DNA of 64,000 nucleotides from Muribaculum sp. (GCA_023666965.1 JAMPAZ010000001.1:165223-229222), one strand, 5' to 3'; positions 51,719-60,957 are shown, numbered from the stretch's first letter. The notes: generated by a model from the sequence alone, not told the origin. A program made the numbers and translations.

Positions 51719-52921
51719 TCATACTTTATAGTCGCGGGCCAATCCGCCTTCGCCGGTCTCGCGATAAATCGAAGGGAGGTCGTGGCCGGTCTGCTTCATA
51801 ACCTCCACCACGCGGTCGAACGACACTCGATGGTCGCCGTCGGTGAACGCCGAATAAAGATTCGAGTCCAAAGCTCGGGCGGCCGCGTAGGCATTGCGCT
51901 CGATGCATGGAATCTGCACCAATCCACACACGGGATCGCATGTCATTCCAAGATGATGCTCCAAACCCATTTCAGCGGCATATTCAATCTGCGCGGGACT
52001 TCCGCCGAATAGCTGATTGGCGGCGGCCGCGGCCATTGCACAAGCCACACCGACTTCTCCCTGACACCCAACTTCGGCACCCGACACCGATGCATTGTGC
52101 TTGACAATATTGCCGATCAACGCCGCAGTGGCAAGCGCACGATAAATGCGCGATTCAGAAAAGTCGCGGCTTTTCTGAAGATGGTAGAGCACTGCCGGCA
52201 CCACACCGCATGAGCCACAAGTGGGAGCCGTCACGATCACGCCTCCGGAAGCATTTTCTTCGGCTACCGCGAGAGCATAGGCAAACACAAGACCTCTGGA
52301 CTGGAGGTTAGACTTATAACCCGTGGCACGCACAAAATATGAGTTGGCGCGACGTCGCAGATTCAATGGTCCGGGAAGCACCCCTTCGCGGTCAAGACCC
52401 CGCTCGACACTTTCGCGCATGGTCTTCCACACCTCGGCAAGGAAGTCCCAAATGTCTGACGATTCACACTGCTCGACATACTCCCAATATGTACGGCCGG
52501 TCCGACGGCACCAGTTAAGAATCTCGGTCATGCTGTTCATGTCGTAGACATCAGCTACGGTCTTTATCTCCTCGCCCTCTTCGGCCAAGTCGCCGCCGCC
52601 GATGCTGAACACAGTCCATCGGCCTTTCAGCTTTCCGGCGGCATCAAGAGCCTCAAACAACATTCCATTAGGATGAAACGGCAAAAACACCTGCGGCTCC
52701 CAAATCAGTTCGACGGGAGCATGGGGTTGCAACGTGTCGAGGATAGCTACGTCTGTCATGTGCCCCTTGCCGGTGGCGGCCAGACTTCCATAAAGGGTTA
52801 CGCGGAAAGATGCCGCATCGGGATATTTGGCGAGGAACTGAGAGGCGGCGCTTCGGGGTCCCATAGTATGGCTGCTTGAGGGTCCCGTGCCGATTTTGTA
52901 CAAGTCTTTTATGCTTTTCAT
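51719..52921 (-). CDS. sdaA: L-serine ammonia-lyase, iron-sulfur dependent
   Basis: Deaminates L-serine to pyruvate using a [4Fe-4S] cluster. 400 residues, with the beta domain first (IGTGPSSSHTMGPRSAA) and the alpha domain after. Cluster-binding cysteines are in TAPTCGSCGVVPAVL, SGAEVGCQGEVGVACAMAAA and MTCDPVCGLVQIPCIERNAYAA. Its ATG overlaps the SPFH gene stop by one base (TAATG), so the two are co-transcribed and possibly translationally coupled. Confidence 0.95.
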   Translation of the reverse strand: MKSIKDLYKIGTGPSSSHTMGPRSAASQFLAKYPDAASFRVTLYGSLAATGKGHMTDVAILDTLQPHAPVELIWEPQVFLPFHPNGMLFEALDAAGKLKGRWTVFSIGGGDLAEEGEEIKTVADVYDMNSMTEILNWCRRTGRTYWEYVEQCESSDIWDFLAEVWKTMRESVERGLDREGVLPGPLNLRRRANSYFVRATGYKSNLQSRGLVFAYALAVAEENASGGVIVTAPTCGSCGVVPAVLYHLQKSRDFSESRIYRALATAALIGNIVKHNASVSGAEVGCQGEVGVACAMAAAAANQLFGGSPAQIEYAAEMGLEHHLGMTCDPVCGLVQIPCIERNAYAAARALDSNLYSAFTDGDHRVSFDRVVEVMKQTGHDLPSIYRETGEGGLARDYKV

Positions 52922-53919
52922 TACTGTTTATTGAACAAATCCTTTATCGAGCCTATCGAGCTCAAGATTCCTGAAGCCTCGTAGGGTATATATACAGTCT
53001 TATTGTCTTGTCCGGAGGTCATTTCGCGCAAAGTCTCTATATATTTCATTGCGAGCATATAAGTCGCCGGGTCGGTCTGCGATGCACTTATCGCCTCGGC
53101 CACTCGAGTTATCGCCTCGGCCTCGGCCTGGGCTGAAAGCACCTTTGCACGCGCTTCGCCTTCGGCACGAAGTATCTCAGCCTCCTTGACAGCCGTAGCC
53201 TGATTAATCTGTGACTGTTTTTCACCTTCCGAAAGCAATATCAGCGATGTTTTCTGGCCTTCGGCGTTCAGAATCTCGGCTCGGCGGTTGCGTTCGGCCT
53301 GCATCTGCTTCTCCATAGCCTCGCGCACACTCTTCGGAGGGGTGATGTCCTGAAGCTCGACGCGGTTCACCTTCACACCCCACTTGTTGGTCACCTCGTC
53401 GAGAATAATCTGCAGACGCGAGTTGATGGTGTCGCGCGACGATAGGGTCTGGTCGAGTTCGAGCTCGCCGATGACATTTCTCAATGAAGTCTGGGTCAAC
53501 TTTTCAAGCGCATTAGGCAGATTGTCAATCTCGTATACGGCCTTCTTCGCATCGACTATCTGGAAATACAGCAAGGCGTTAATCTCCGTGGTCACGTTGT
53601 CCTTAGTAATCACCTGCTGCGAAGGGAAGTCATAGACTTGTTCACGAAGGTCAATGGCAGTCGACGAAGTGATGCGCACTATCTGATGGCCGTTGACCGA
53701 GGTCTCGACACGACGGGTATATACCGTCTTGGGCTTATCGATGAACGGCCAAATAATGTTAAGTCCGGGACTTAACACACTGTGGAAGCGTCCGAGACGC
53801 TCCACCACTCTCGTTTCAGACTGAGGAACGATTTTTACACCTGCCGACACGATTATTATCACAATCAGCACCAATAGTCCCAATAAAATGTAGGTTCCCA
53901 TATTTACTGTCATATACAA
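52921..53919 (-). CDS. SPFH/stomatin-like membrane protease-associated protein
   Basis: Scaffold protein of the inner membrane thought to organise lipid domains and associate with the NfeD partner. 332 residues. One N-terminal membrane segment (GTYILLGLLVLIVIIIVSA, about 8-26), then the SPFH domain about 25-200 (VPQSETRVVERLGRFHSVLSPGLNIIWPF, RRVETSVNGHQ, VTTEINALLYFQIVDAKKAVYEI), and a coiled-coil about 195-280 (EKQMQAERNRRAEILNAEGQ and repeats of AEGEAKVLSAQAEAEA). Starts at 53913 and 53901 are alternatives. The nfeD-like gene ends 5 nt upstream. Confidence 0.92.
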   Translation of the reverse strand: MYMTVNMGTYILLGLLVLIVIIIVSAGVKIVPQSETRVVERLGRFHSVLSPGLNIIWPFIDKPKTVYTRRVETSVNGHQIVRITSSTAIDLREQVYDFPSQQVITKDNVTTEINALLYFQIVDAKKAVYEIDNLPNALEKLTQTSLRNVIGELELDQTLSSRDTINSRLQIILDEVTNKWGVKVNRVELQDITPPKSVREAMEKQMQAERNRRAEILNAEGQKTSLILLSEGEKQSQINQATAVKEAEILRAEGEARAKVLSAQAEAEAITRVAEAISASQTDPATYMLAMKYIETLREMTSGQDNKTVYIPYEASGILSSIGSIKDLFNKQ

Positions 53920-53924
53920 AAAAG

Positions 53925-54368
53925 TTATACTGTTTTTACTATTAAGATTATACTGTCATAACCAACTACTTTTACCTTGGCACCATGGCTTATTGAGCCT
54001 CCGTCGGCACTGCGAATCTGCCAACTGTCGCCGTCAACGCGCATACGTCCAAGACTTCCGTCGGCCGCAATCGCTTTTTCGACAAATCCCTCGCGGCCGA
54101 TAAGCGCATTCATGTTGCTGTTATAGTCTTCGCGGTGGGTCTTTCGGCGGCCTCGCAGACGATTGACAAGCGGAGCAAGAAATATGAATGACAGCACGAC
54201 CCCCACGACCAATGCAATCAGCTGCATCTCAATGCCTAAGCCGAAAATGCCACATACCGAAGCCAAAAGCGCGCCGACAGCAAGGCAAAACGATGCGATA
54301 AATCCCGTGATCAGTTCAATGACAAGCAAGACTGCCGCCACAATCAACCAAATAATCCAAAATTCCAT
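53925..54368 (-). CDS. NfeD-family membrane protein
   Basis: Small partner of the SPFH protein. 147 residues; two or three hydrophobic helices at the start (FWIIWLIVAAVLLVIELITGFIASFCLAVGALLA; about 47-70), then a soluble OB-fold domain about 85-147 (ALIGREGFVEKAIAADGSLGRMRVDGDSWQIRS, KVKVVGYDSIILIVKTV). It lacks the N-terminal ClpP-like protease domain of long NfeD proteins. Encoded immediately before the SPFH gene, the standard pairing. Confidence 0.9.
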   Translation of the reverse strand: MEFWIIWLIVAAVLLVIELITGFIASFCLAVGALLASVCGIFGLGIEMQLIALVVGVVLSFIFLAPLVNRLRGRRKTHREDYNSNMNALIGREGFVEKAIAADGSLGRMRVDGDSWQIRSADGGSISHGAKVKVVGYDSIILIVKTV

Positions 54369-54390
54369 ATTTAAACTGTTGTTTTAACCA

Positions 54391-56703
54391 TTAATAAATA
54401 CACACTTCGTCAACTATCACACCATCGGACAGAGCCAAAATCGAAATCCGATGGGAAGTTCCGTCATTTAAATCTACGGGTACTGACACTAACGCCCGGT
54501 TGTTCAGGACATTTTCTTTCCATTCTTCACTCCGGCCTACGGTCGCATAGTCAAATTCTCCAAAGTCACGGCCATCGACAGAGATACCGACACGCAAACC
54601 TCCGGTTACAGGATGTGTCGGCACAAATGCCACTTCAAGACGCACCTTGGCGGGAAAATTCCCTCTAAACTCAAAGGTTAGAGCTTCGTTGCTGTCGATG
54701 ACCACAGCCGCATTCTCATATCCGAGCCATTCCGGGGCGGAAGAATATCCAATGCCGTCGCGACCATTCAGCTTTACCAAAGGATGGAAATGGGCCACGA
54801 TAGAGACCTCCGCAGTATCGGATTTCACCCGATCGAACACCGGCAACTGACGAGGGTGGCTGTCCATAATGCCACGCCACTTCCCATGGTTGTGTATCCC
54901 TTCGTTATAAATCGATGTCAAGACTTGTATACTATCGTAAGCGGCATCTGAAAGCGTCCATTCCGCCCGGCCATGACGCGACAATTGAGCATATAGCATC
55001 TTACGGTTCATCTGCACGGCACCATGGACCGGGTACTTCACAAGCTGAAAATAAGTGTCGGCCTTATTAGGTTCGATAATCCGAGCGACCGACTCGACGC
55101 TGTCGGACAATGCCGAATATGAATCCAGGCGCTCCAAAATGGCCGACTCGCTCCAGGGTAGGTCGCGGACATGATTGTAATAGTCTGTTCCCCACTCTTC
55201 CGTGCGGGTATTGCCCATAAACTCAGGCTTTCGGATGAAGGCAAGACGATAATGCTCCTCCATGACCGGCACCAACCGCGAAGCGGCTTTTTCGCCGAAC
55301 TCCCTGAATAGGAATCGGCGATTGTGGCCTTCCACACCCAAGTCTCGCACTTTATCGATATTCCATGCCATGTCCAGAAACAGTTCGATTTGATACTCGG
55401 CAGGCTTAATGTCGCCCACATTAAGAATCCACATTCGGTCTATTCCGCGCCGGTAAGCCACATCCATCTGTTGGAACAACAACCCCGGAGAGAATGTGCC
55501 AAGCCAAAGATAGTCATGAGGCCGTCCCCAATAAGAGACATGGTAGTAAATGCCGTTGCCCCCTTTCCGCGAACGTTCAAGGCTATCCGGGAAATGCCTG
55601 ATATAGCCATAGTTGTCATCGCACCACATCAGAGTCACATCTTCCGGCACATCAAGTCCGGCATTGTATATGTCGAGCACTTCTTTATATGGGATGAACA
55701 CCTGCGGAGCCGACAAAAGCCCATAATCGCCGAGCATGTCGCGCTGATCGGACAACACGCGCGACAGCACCTCTTTTTGGCGGACAATCCCGTCAGCGCC
55801 CTGCATTGCGCCGTCGTGCACCCCGCGCATCCCGAGAGTGTAGATAATCTCCTGCCCGGCCACCTCGTCGAGACGGGTTTTCCAAAAATCACGGACTCCG
55901 GCATCGTTAGCCACATAATCATATTCACCCTTACCTCTGCGAGGCCATTCGCCGGCTGTGCTCGATGCCATCGGCTCGCAATGAGAACCTCCGATATAAA
56001 TGCCATACTTTTCAGCAACTTCCCTATTTCCGGGAGTCAAGAAAAACGGAACGGTACACTCATGCATCGGAGGCCAATAGGTGTTGGCTTTCAGGCGGAG
56101 AAGCAGTTCAAAAATTTTGGCGGTAGTTTTTGGGCCTACCACGCCGTCGGGTTGCACGTCATAGTTACGGCAACTCCATGGCATAAGCCCCCAATCCTCG
56201 TCGTTCACAAATATGCCGCGGTATTCGACCGAAGGAGATTCAATTACATCCGGGAAAGAATCGAAAGCTAATGAATCGAGTTTTGCCGGTTCGGAATCCG
56301 CCCACCAGACCCATGGCGACACGCCGGATTGCCGACTCAGCTCCATCAGTCCGTATGCAACTCCGTGACTGCCATGGGCCAACACTTTAAGAATGCCGTC
56401 GTCTCCTGCGCTCAACATAAATCCCTGCGATAAAGGGACTTTAACCGTATCAATTTCGGCCACTATAGAGGCTGCATTTAAACACTCCGCCACTACAACA
56501 GAAGCGTCGAGAACTTTTCTGAGGTCGTCGGCAAGCATTTCAGCGGCCGTATGGGCCACTGGCCTCAACCCCTCAGGCATAAAGACCTTTATGGTGTCGC
56601 TCTTATGCCACACAATCTTGGCGTAAGACACAATCGAACCCGCTTGACAAATAAACGCCACCGCCACCAGAATCCAACGAAATGCCAAACCCCTTACCAT
56701 CAT
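54391..56703 (-). CDS. Glycoside hydrolase family 115, xylan alpha-1,2-glucuronidase
   Basis: Removes (4-O-methyl)-glucuronic acid side groups from xylan. 770 residues, shorter than the usual GH115 length. Signal peptide about 1-28. Family motifs: EYRGIFVNDEDWGLMPW, KANTYWPPMHECTVPFFLTPGNREVAEKYGIYIGGSHCEPM, YTLGMRGVHDG, DVTLMWCDDNYGYIRHFP, SYWGRPHDYLWLG and WILNVGDIKPAEYQIELFLDMAWN. A C-terminal beta domain (about 640-770; LRVGISVDGRDFGEFDYATV) is present. It starts 9 nt after the SGNH hydrolase gene, so the two form an operon that may strip xylan side groups, although no xylanase or SusCD is near. Confidence 0.92.
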   Translation of the reverse strand: MMVRGLAFRWILVAVAFICQAGSIVSYAKIVWHKSDTIKVFMPEGLRPVAHTAAEMLADDLRKVLDASVVVAECLNAASIVAEIDTVKVPLSQGFMLSAGDDGILKVLAHGSHGVAYGLMELSRQSGVSPWVWWADSEPAKLDSLAFDSFPDVIESPSVEYRGIFVNDEDWGLMPWSCRNYDVQPDGVVGPKTTAKIFELLLRLKANTYWPPMHECTVPFFLTPGNREVAEKYGIYIGGSHCEPMASSTAGEWPRRGKGEYDYVANDAGVRDFWKTRLDEVAGQEIIYTLGMRGVHDGAMQGADGIVRQKEVLSRVLSDQRDMLGDYGLLSAPQVFIPYKEVLDIYNAGLDVPEDVTLMWCDDNYGYIRHFPDSLERSRKGGNGIYYHVSYWGRPHDYLWLGTFSPGLLFQQMDVAYRRGIDRMWILNVGDIKPAEYQIELFLDMAWNIDKVRDLGVEGHNRRFLFREFGEKAASRLVPVMEEHYRLAFIRKPEFMGNTRTEEWGTDYYNHVRDLPWSESAILERLDSYSALSDSVESVARIIEPNKADTYFQLVKYPVHGAVQMNRKMLYAQLSRHGRAEWTLSDAAYDSIQVLTSIYNEGIHNHGKWRGIMDSHPRQLPVFDRVKSDTAEVSIVAHFHPLVKLNGRDGIGYSSAPEWLGYENAAVVIDSNEALTFEFRGNFPAKVRLEVAFVPTHPVTGGLRVGISVDGRDFGEFDYATVGRSEEWKENVLNNRALVSVPVDLNDGTSHRISILALSDGVIVDEVCIY

Positions 56704-56712
56704 TAATGAGAG

Positions 56713-57453
56713 TTACTTCGAGATTGAGACGATAAAATCAGCGCCTTTGTCGACAATAAGGTCATGCCCGTCGGCGTTAAGATGAGCCGTATCGTTGACA
56801 CCTTTGTCTTGAAAATATTTTGCACGGTAATCAGGGTCGTTTACCTTTATGCCTCCGGCCGCCTCGGCATCGAACACGGGTATGCCGTAGTCCCCACATA
56901 TACGTTTTATCGACGCAATAACCTGCTTGAAATAACCTCTGTCGACATTCCACGGCAACACGTAGCCTAAGTCAGCATCGGGATAGCGTTTCTTAAGATT
57001 TTTCAAAAGCTCCTCAAGGGCATTGTCGAACTGTGCAAGCTCGGCATCAGACTTTATCATCGAGGCATCGTTGTGTCCGGCTATTATCAACAGACAGTCG
57101 ATAGAATCAGGCAAATCCTTGTAGCGTTCGGTCATGGCTTTGCCGAAACCTTCAGAAGAGCGGTCGAAAAGGATTGAACTGCCGTTTACACCACAGTTGA
57201 CATAGTTCATGCCCAAGCGGGAAGCGACTTTAGAATGCCATGTTTCAGATACCGGACGGCGGTGATTGCGCACATAGCTGTCGCCGAACACACATAGTGT
57301 ACGACCATCAAGCCGGATGGCGGAAGAGTCGGGATTAGCAACTTTAGCGGGAACTGTCTCCGCTTCAATGACTGCCGCAAGATCGGTCTGAGAGTATGAG
57401 CTGAGAACAGACAGAGCCATTATACACAGCACAAATAGTTTTTCCATATTCAA
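56713..57453 (-). CDS. Secreted SGNH/GDSL hydrolase (probable carbohydrate esterase)
   Basis: Likely deacetylase acting with the GH115 downstream. 246 residues; signal peptide about 1-22 (SSYSQ cleavage). Block I LCVFGDSYV with the Ser nucleophile, block III IIAGHNDAS, block V DTAHLNADGHDLI with Asp and His; the Gly of block II is in NCGVNGSSILF. The second Met at 57447 is an equally possible start. Substrate (acetyl-xylan or another glycan) is inferred from its operon partner. Confidence 0.8.
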   Translation of the reverse strand: MNMEKLFVLCIMALSVLSSYSQTDLAAVIEAETVPAKVANPDSSAIRLDGRTLCVFGDSYVRNHRRPVSETWHSKVASRLGMNYVNCGVNGSSILFDRSSEGFGKAMTERYKDLPDSIDCLLIIAGHNDASMIKSDAELAQFDNALEELLKNLKKRYPDADLGYVLPWNVDRGYFKQVIASIKRICGDYGIPVFDAEAAGGIKVNDPDYRAKYFQDKGVNDTAHLNADGHDLIVDKGADFIVSISK

Positions 57454-57495
57454 GCGTTAAAAATAATGATTGGAGTTTAAACCCGGTTCCAATCA

Positions 57496-57503
57496 CAAAT
57501 ATA
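57496..57503 (-). promoter_or_regulatory. Promoter (-7) of the SGNH-GH115 operon
   Basis: Minus-strand TATATTTG fits TAnnTTTG, about 43 nt before the start codon. Confidence 0.5.
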
Positions 57504-57587
57504 CAATATCTTTTCGTAATACAGAAATACTATTGCAGTCAGCTTGGTTTTCGCGACATGAAACTTTCAACAGATGAAATAAAGTCG

Positions 57588-57595
57588 TAACTTTG
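57588..57595 (+). promoter_or_regulatory. Promoter (-7) of the fRMsr gene
   Basis: TAACTTTG fits TAnnTTTG and places the start site about 28 nt before ATG 57630. Confidence 0.5.
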
Positions 57596-57629
57596 CCAAC
57601 CGAAAATCGCGTCAATAAATATATCGGAT

Positions 57630-58097
57630 ATGTCGGAAGAACTAATCATCTCAGGCTCCACAAAAGAAGAAAAATATGCCACTCTAATTCCACAGATAGA
57701 GGCTATGGCCAAATATGAGTCGGACCAAATAGCATTAATGGCCAACATCTCAGCGGCCATAATGGACACTTTTCACTTCCTATGGGTTGGATTTTATCGC
57801 GTCGTGGACAAGGAGCTCGTCTTAGGCCCCTTTCAGGGACCACTGGCCTGCACGCGCATACGCTTCGGCAAAGGCGTTTGCGGGACGGCATGGGCAGAAG
57901 GGAAGACTCTTGTAGTGGACGACGTAGACCTATTTCCCGGACATATAGCCTGCTCGTCATCGTCACGGTCGGAAATCGTGGTTCCGTTCTACCGCGACGG
58001 GGAGATTGCCGGAGTCTTGGACATTGACAGTTCTGAGACCTCGACATTCGACTCTACGGACCGGCGTTGGCTCGAAAAGGTAATGGCCTGTCTGTAG
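57630..58097 (+). CDS. msrC: Free methionine-(R)-sulfoxide reductase (GAF domain)
   Basis: Reduces free L-methionine-(R)-sulfoxide. 155 residues, one GAF domain. Three cysteines at the expected family positions: Cys-74 in GPLACTRI, Cys-84 in GVCGTAWAEG and Cys-108 in GHIACSSSSRSEIVVPF; the SRSEIVVP motif is diagnostic of fRMsr. Gene ends tail to tail with the MscS gene; the two stops are separated by only 5 bases within one hairpin. Confidence 0.9.
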   Translation: MSEELIISGSTKEEKYATLIPQIEAMAKYESDQIALMANISAAIMDTFHFLWVGFYRVVDKELVLGPFQGPLACTRIRFGKGVCGTAWAEGKTLVVDDVDLFPGHIACSSSSRSEIVVPFYRDGEIAGVLDIDSSETSTFDSTDRRWLEKVMACL

Positions 58098-58107
58098 ACA
58101 GGTCATT
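58082..58107. terminator. Hairpin spanning the two convergent stop codons
   Basis: AATGGCCTGTC (58082-58092), loop TGTA, GACAGGTCATT (58097-58107) gives 11 pairs with one G.T. It includes the last codons of both genes. Only short T-runs follow on either side, so termination efficiency is uncertain. Confidence 0.45.
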
Positions 58108-59524
58108 GTTGGGCGTGCTTTCTGAGGAACGGTTCCGGCAATCCGAAAATGGTGTCGGGATCTTTTCCGTTGATGTATCCCTCCAGAATGGTGCCTCGGT
58201 CGGTAGGTGCCTGGAACGCAGTAAGCTCAAATTTGGCAAGCATGGCGGCAAGATGCTCAAACATTGTATCCATTATGGCCTCGTATGGGAACCATGAGGA
58301 GGTCGAAGTAAAGCAATAGATCTGGAATGGCACTCCATTGCCTGTCTGTGGTAGCGTCGACACGAAACAATCGCTCGTGTGAGACACGTATGGCGAGGCA
58401 TCTAGCCACATCTTCATGTAGGCACGGAAAAGGCCCAAATTTGTATCGATAGTGCCGTCGACGAGTCCTTCGGAGTTGTTTATATCCTCAACTTTTCCGG
58501 CAGCTTTTTGAGCCAATTTCTTAGTGATAAATGCATCCATAAACGGCACTTTTCGTATGGCATCGAGCATTTCTGGAGTGGTCGGCTTGATACTGTCGGC
58601 ATCGATGGTGTAGCTTCGCTGTATTCGCCGAGTGTTGCTGAGCTGCATAGTGCGGTAGTTCGTGAAACTTCCGCTGACTAAACTGTAAGGGGGCACGCAC
58701 GTCGTGGTTTTGTCCCAATTCAGCACTTTGACCGAGGTAAGGGTGACTTCGGCAACCGTACCGTTGGCATCCGTACCGTTAATCTTTATCCAATCGCCAA
58801 CATGCAGGCTGTCATTTTCGGATAGCTGCACACCAGCCACCACTCCGAGTATGCTGTCTTTGAACACCAACATCAGAACAGCGGCAAAGGCACCGAGGCC
58901 GGCAAGCAACGAGGCGGGCGACTTGTCGGCAAGCACCGCCACGGCAATAATTAGGGCGATAATCCAAATGATGCCTTGTATGAGCTGAACCAGACCGCTC
59001 AAAGGGAGTCGTCGGGTATTTCGATGTGTGTCGACATTCAGCCAAATTCCGCCAATGAGCGCCACCAAAGCGGAGCCAATTACGAAAATAACATAGATGA
59101 GCGTCAGCCTCGTCAGCCACTGAGCCACATCGGAATGCATGGTCACAAGAGTAAACTGAATCAAAATCAGGAAGACCAGCGCGGGAATAACGCGGCAAAG
59201 CTTCAGGAAGAAATTCTTGCTGTGCAGCGAATGATAGAGATTACTGTTAAGTTTCTCTCCGTAACGGCGCAGTATGCCGAGCACTATCCACTGGGTAATG
59301 TAGCCGACCACGAGCGACACGGCAAAGACGACCGCCGCGTACACGATAATAACGGCAGTTTTGTCTGACTCGAGTCCGAGAGGTTTAAGGACCCAGTCGA
59401 CAACTTTAAGCAAGAACGAGGCCACGGCATACGACTTGTCGTGAGTGTCGGGAGTAATAGTGTCCAGAACCTGACTCATCTGCGAGGCAGGCTCAGTGAG
59501 GATATCTGCTGAGATGCGAAACAT
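58103..59524 (-). CDS. MscS-family mechanosensitive ion channel
   Basis: Tension-gated pore for osmotic protection. 473 residues. Membrane helices about 60-85, 110-130, 145-165 and a TM3-like helix (SPASLLAGLGAFAAVLMLVFKDSILGVVAGVQL about 205-240), then the MscS beta domain (VGDWIKINGTDANGTVAEVTLTSVKVLNWDKTTTCVPPYSLVSGSFTNYR) and a C-terminal alpha/beta part. The arrangement matches YbdG-type, with SFTNYRTMQLSNTRRIQRSYTID as a typical feature. The second Met at 59479 is another possible start. Confidence 0.9.
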   Translation of the reverse strand: MFRISADILTEPASQMSQVLDTITPDTHDKSYAVASFLLKVVDWVLKPLGLESDKTAVIIVYAAVVFAVSLVVGYITQWIVLGILRRYGEKLNSNLYHSLHSKNFFLKLCRVIPALVFLILIQFTLVTMHSDVAQWLTRLTLIYVIFVIGSALVALIGGIWLNVDTHRNTRRLPLSGLVQLIQGIIWIIALIIAVAVLADKSPASLLAGLGAFAAVLMLVFKDSILGVVAGVQLSENDSLHVGDWIKINGTDANGTVAEVTLTSVKVLNWDKTTTCVPPYSLVSGSFTNYRTMQLSNTRRIQRSYTIDADSIKPTTPEMLDAIRKVPFMDAFITKKLAQKAAGKVEDINNSEGLVDGTIDTNLGLFRAYMKMWLDASPYVSHTSDCFVSTLPQTGNGVPFQIYCFTSTSSWFPYEAIMDTMFEHLAAMLAKFELTAFQAPTDRGTILEGYINGKDPDTIFGLPEPFLRKHAQQ

Positions 59525-59648
59525 GACGAAGCTGAATTAGTTAATCATACTTATTTACGGGGATTAACCGGAACTTCCCTCGTTGAAATCTATGGCAATC
59601 CCTCCTATAGCATGACAACCGAACCGCTTCAATTGTTCGGCACCGGCA

Positions 59649-60428
59649 TCAGAAACTTTCGAGCCATGCCGACAAATCGGCAATCATCTGTTCGTGGTAT
59701 TTGAACTTGGACAGACTTCCCCATCCGTGACCGCCGGAAGGATAAATAAACAGCGAAGCGGGAATGCCCTGACGATGCAGCGCGGCATAATAGTTGACGC
59801 CGTTCATCGGAGGGACCACTTTGTCGTCGTCGGAATAAAGGATTATGGCCTTCGGGGTCAGGCTGTCGACCTGCAGATCGTTGGAATACTCCTTTTCAAG
59901 CTCGACGGAGGCATCTTTTCCGAGCAAGTTGTCGTGCGAGCCAAGATGAGTATAGCTTTTGTCCATCGTTATCACCGGATAGAATAGAATCTGGAAGTTA
60001 GGGCGAGCCTCAGCCGGGGCATGAGTAGCGACAGTCGAAGCGAGGTGTCCTCCTGCAGAGGAACCCATAATGCCTATGTCGGAGGGATTTATATGCCACG
60101 CTTGCGCACTGTCGCGGACTGTCTTTATAGCGGAGGTGGCATCGTCGATAGTCGCGGTGCGGTCGCCATGTGGCAATCGATACTCGGTGACGGCAAAAGC
60201 TATTCCCTTCTCGTTGAAATAAGGAGCCCAGTCGTGTCCTTCATGCGACATGGACAGCATCGCATATCCCCCACCCGGCATCGCCACAACCGCACGTCCC
60301 GTGGCCTTGTCCTGTGCCGGCAGATACACCTTCATCTTCGGCGACTCAATTTCAATCACTCTTTGGGCCTGCGCCCCACCAACGATGCACACAACCATGG
60401 CACCGAACACTAACGACTTTAAGTTCAT
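59649..60428 (-). CDS. Secreted alpha/beta-hydrolase esterase
   Basis: Predicted carbohydrate or lipid esterase. 259 residues; signal peptide about 1-21 (GGAQA/Q). Oxyanion element MPGGGYAMLS (HGGG-like), nucleophile in GIMGSSAGGHLA, catalytic Asp near YSDDDKVVPP, His in SGGHGWG. The compact size, GSSAGG and SGGHGWG resemble BD-FAE/acetyl-xylan-esterase-like enzymes seen in xylan loci. Transcribed alone from a predicted promoter at 60462-60469. Substrate is not determinable here. Confidence 0.85.
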   Translation of the reverse strand: MNLKSLVFGAMVVCIVGGAQAQRVIEIESPKMKVYLPAQDKATGRAVVAMPGGGYAMLSMSHEGHDWAPYFNEKGIAFAVTEYRLPHGDRTATIDDATSAIKTVRDSAQAWHINPSDIGIMGSSAGGHLASTVATHAPAEARPNFQILFYPVITMDKSYTHLGSHDNLLGKDASVELEKEYSNDLQVDSLTPKAIILYSDDDKVVPPMNGVNYYAALHRQGIPASLFIYPSGGHGWGSLSKFKYHEQMIADLSAWLESF

Positions 60429-60461
60429 AACGTATTATATTGAATCATACTATATTATTTG

Positions 60462-60469
60462 CAAATGTA
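60462..60469 (-). promoter_or_regulatory. Promoter (-7) of the esterase gene
   Basis: Minus-strand TACATTTG matches TAnnTTTG, start site near 60455, about 27 nt before the ATG. Confidence 0.5.
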
Positions 60470-60683
60470 GGAAATTTTATTCATACAGCATAATTCATCT
60501 TTGAGTTTATCAGCAATCGACATAGGCTCGCTCAGTTGTATAAAAGCGATTGACAAATAGATTCTTTTATAGGTCGAACATCATTTTGTGTCAATCACAG
60601 CACAATGCAACGAACGAGCAATACTTCGATAGCCGATTTTTAGAGCCTGCACCATAATATATGTTAACGCTGAGGTCGCATAT

Positions 60684-60762
60684 CTCGGAGGGATTTTGAA
60701 GTTGGCGTGAGGGTGCAATGCTGTGGCATTGTGACTGAACGACAGCTTCAAAAGCGCACGAG
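60684..60762 (+). ncRNA. Stable stem-loop region, possible non-coding RNA
   Basis: In a 573-bp gap without a clear gene. CTCG (60684-60687) pairs with CGAG (60759-60762); TTTTGAAGTTG (60694-60704) with CAGCTTCAAAA (60743-60753), including one T.G pair readable only on the plus strand; the tip holds CAATGC-TGTG-GCATTG (60716-60731). A minus-strand frame of 75 codons crosses the same bases (60581-60808) but has no recognisable features. No promoter could be assigned with confidence. Confidence 0.4.
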
Positions 60763-60949
60763 AGATGCTTTTTACTAAATTTCCCGCAAAATAACCTGCC
60801 GATAGCATGGTTATGGCAAGGGTAGCCTATTGATGCCGTGGCAGAGTAATTGTTTCGGCCGAGGTCAATTCACGACAAGATGGCGACGGATAGGTCTGAA
60901 AGGCGAACAATTGTGGACAAAAGTAGAGTGTTTTATGGAGGCTTTTTTG

Positions 60950-60957
60950 TAACTTCG
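60950..60957 (+). promoter_or_regulatory. Weak promoter (-7) of dusB
   Basis: TAACTTCG has one mismatch to TAnnTTTG and lies 44 nt before the dusB start codon. Confidence 0.35.

Noticed and set aside
60581-60808. 75-codon minus-strand gene
   Set aside because: No recognisable domain or promoter, and the same bases fold strongly on the plus strand; not called as a protein.
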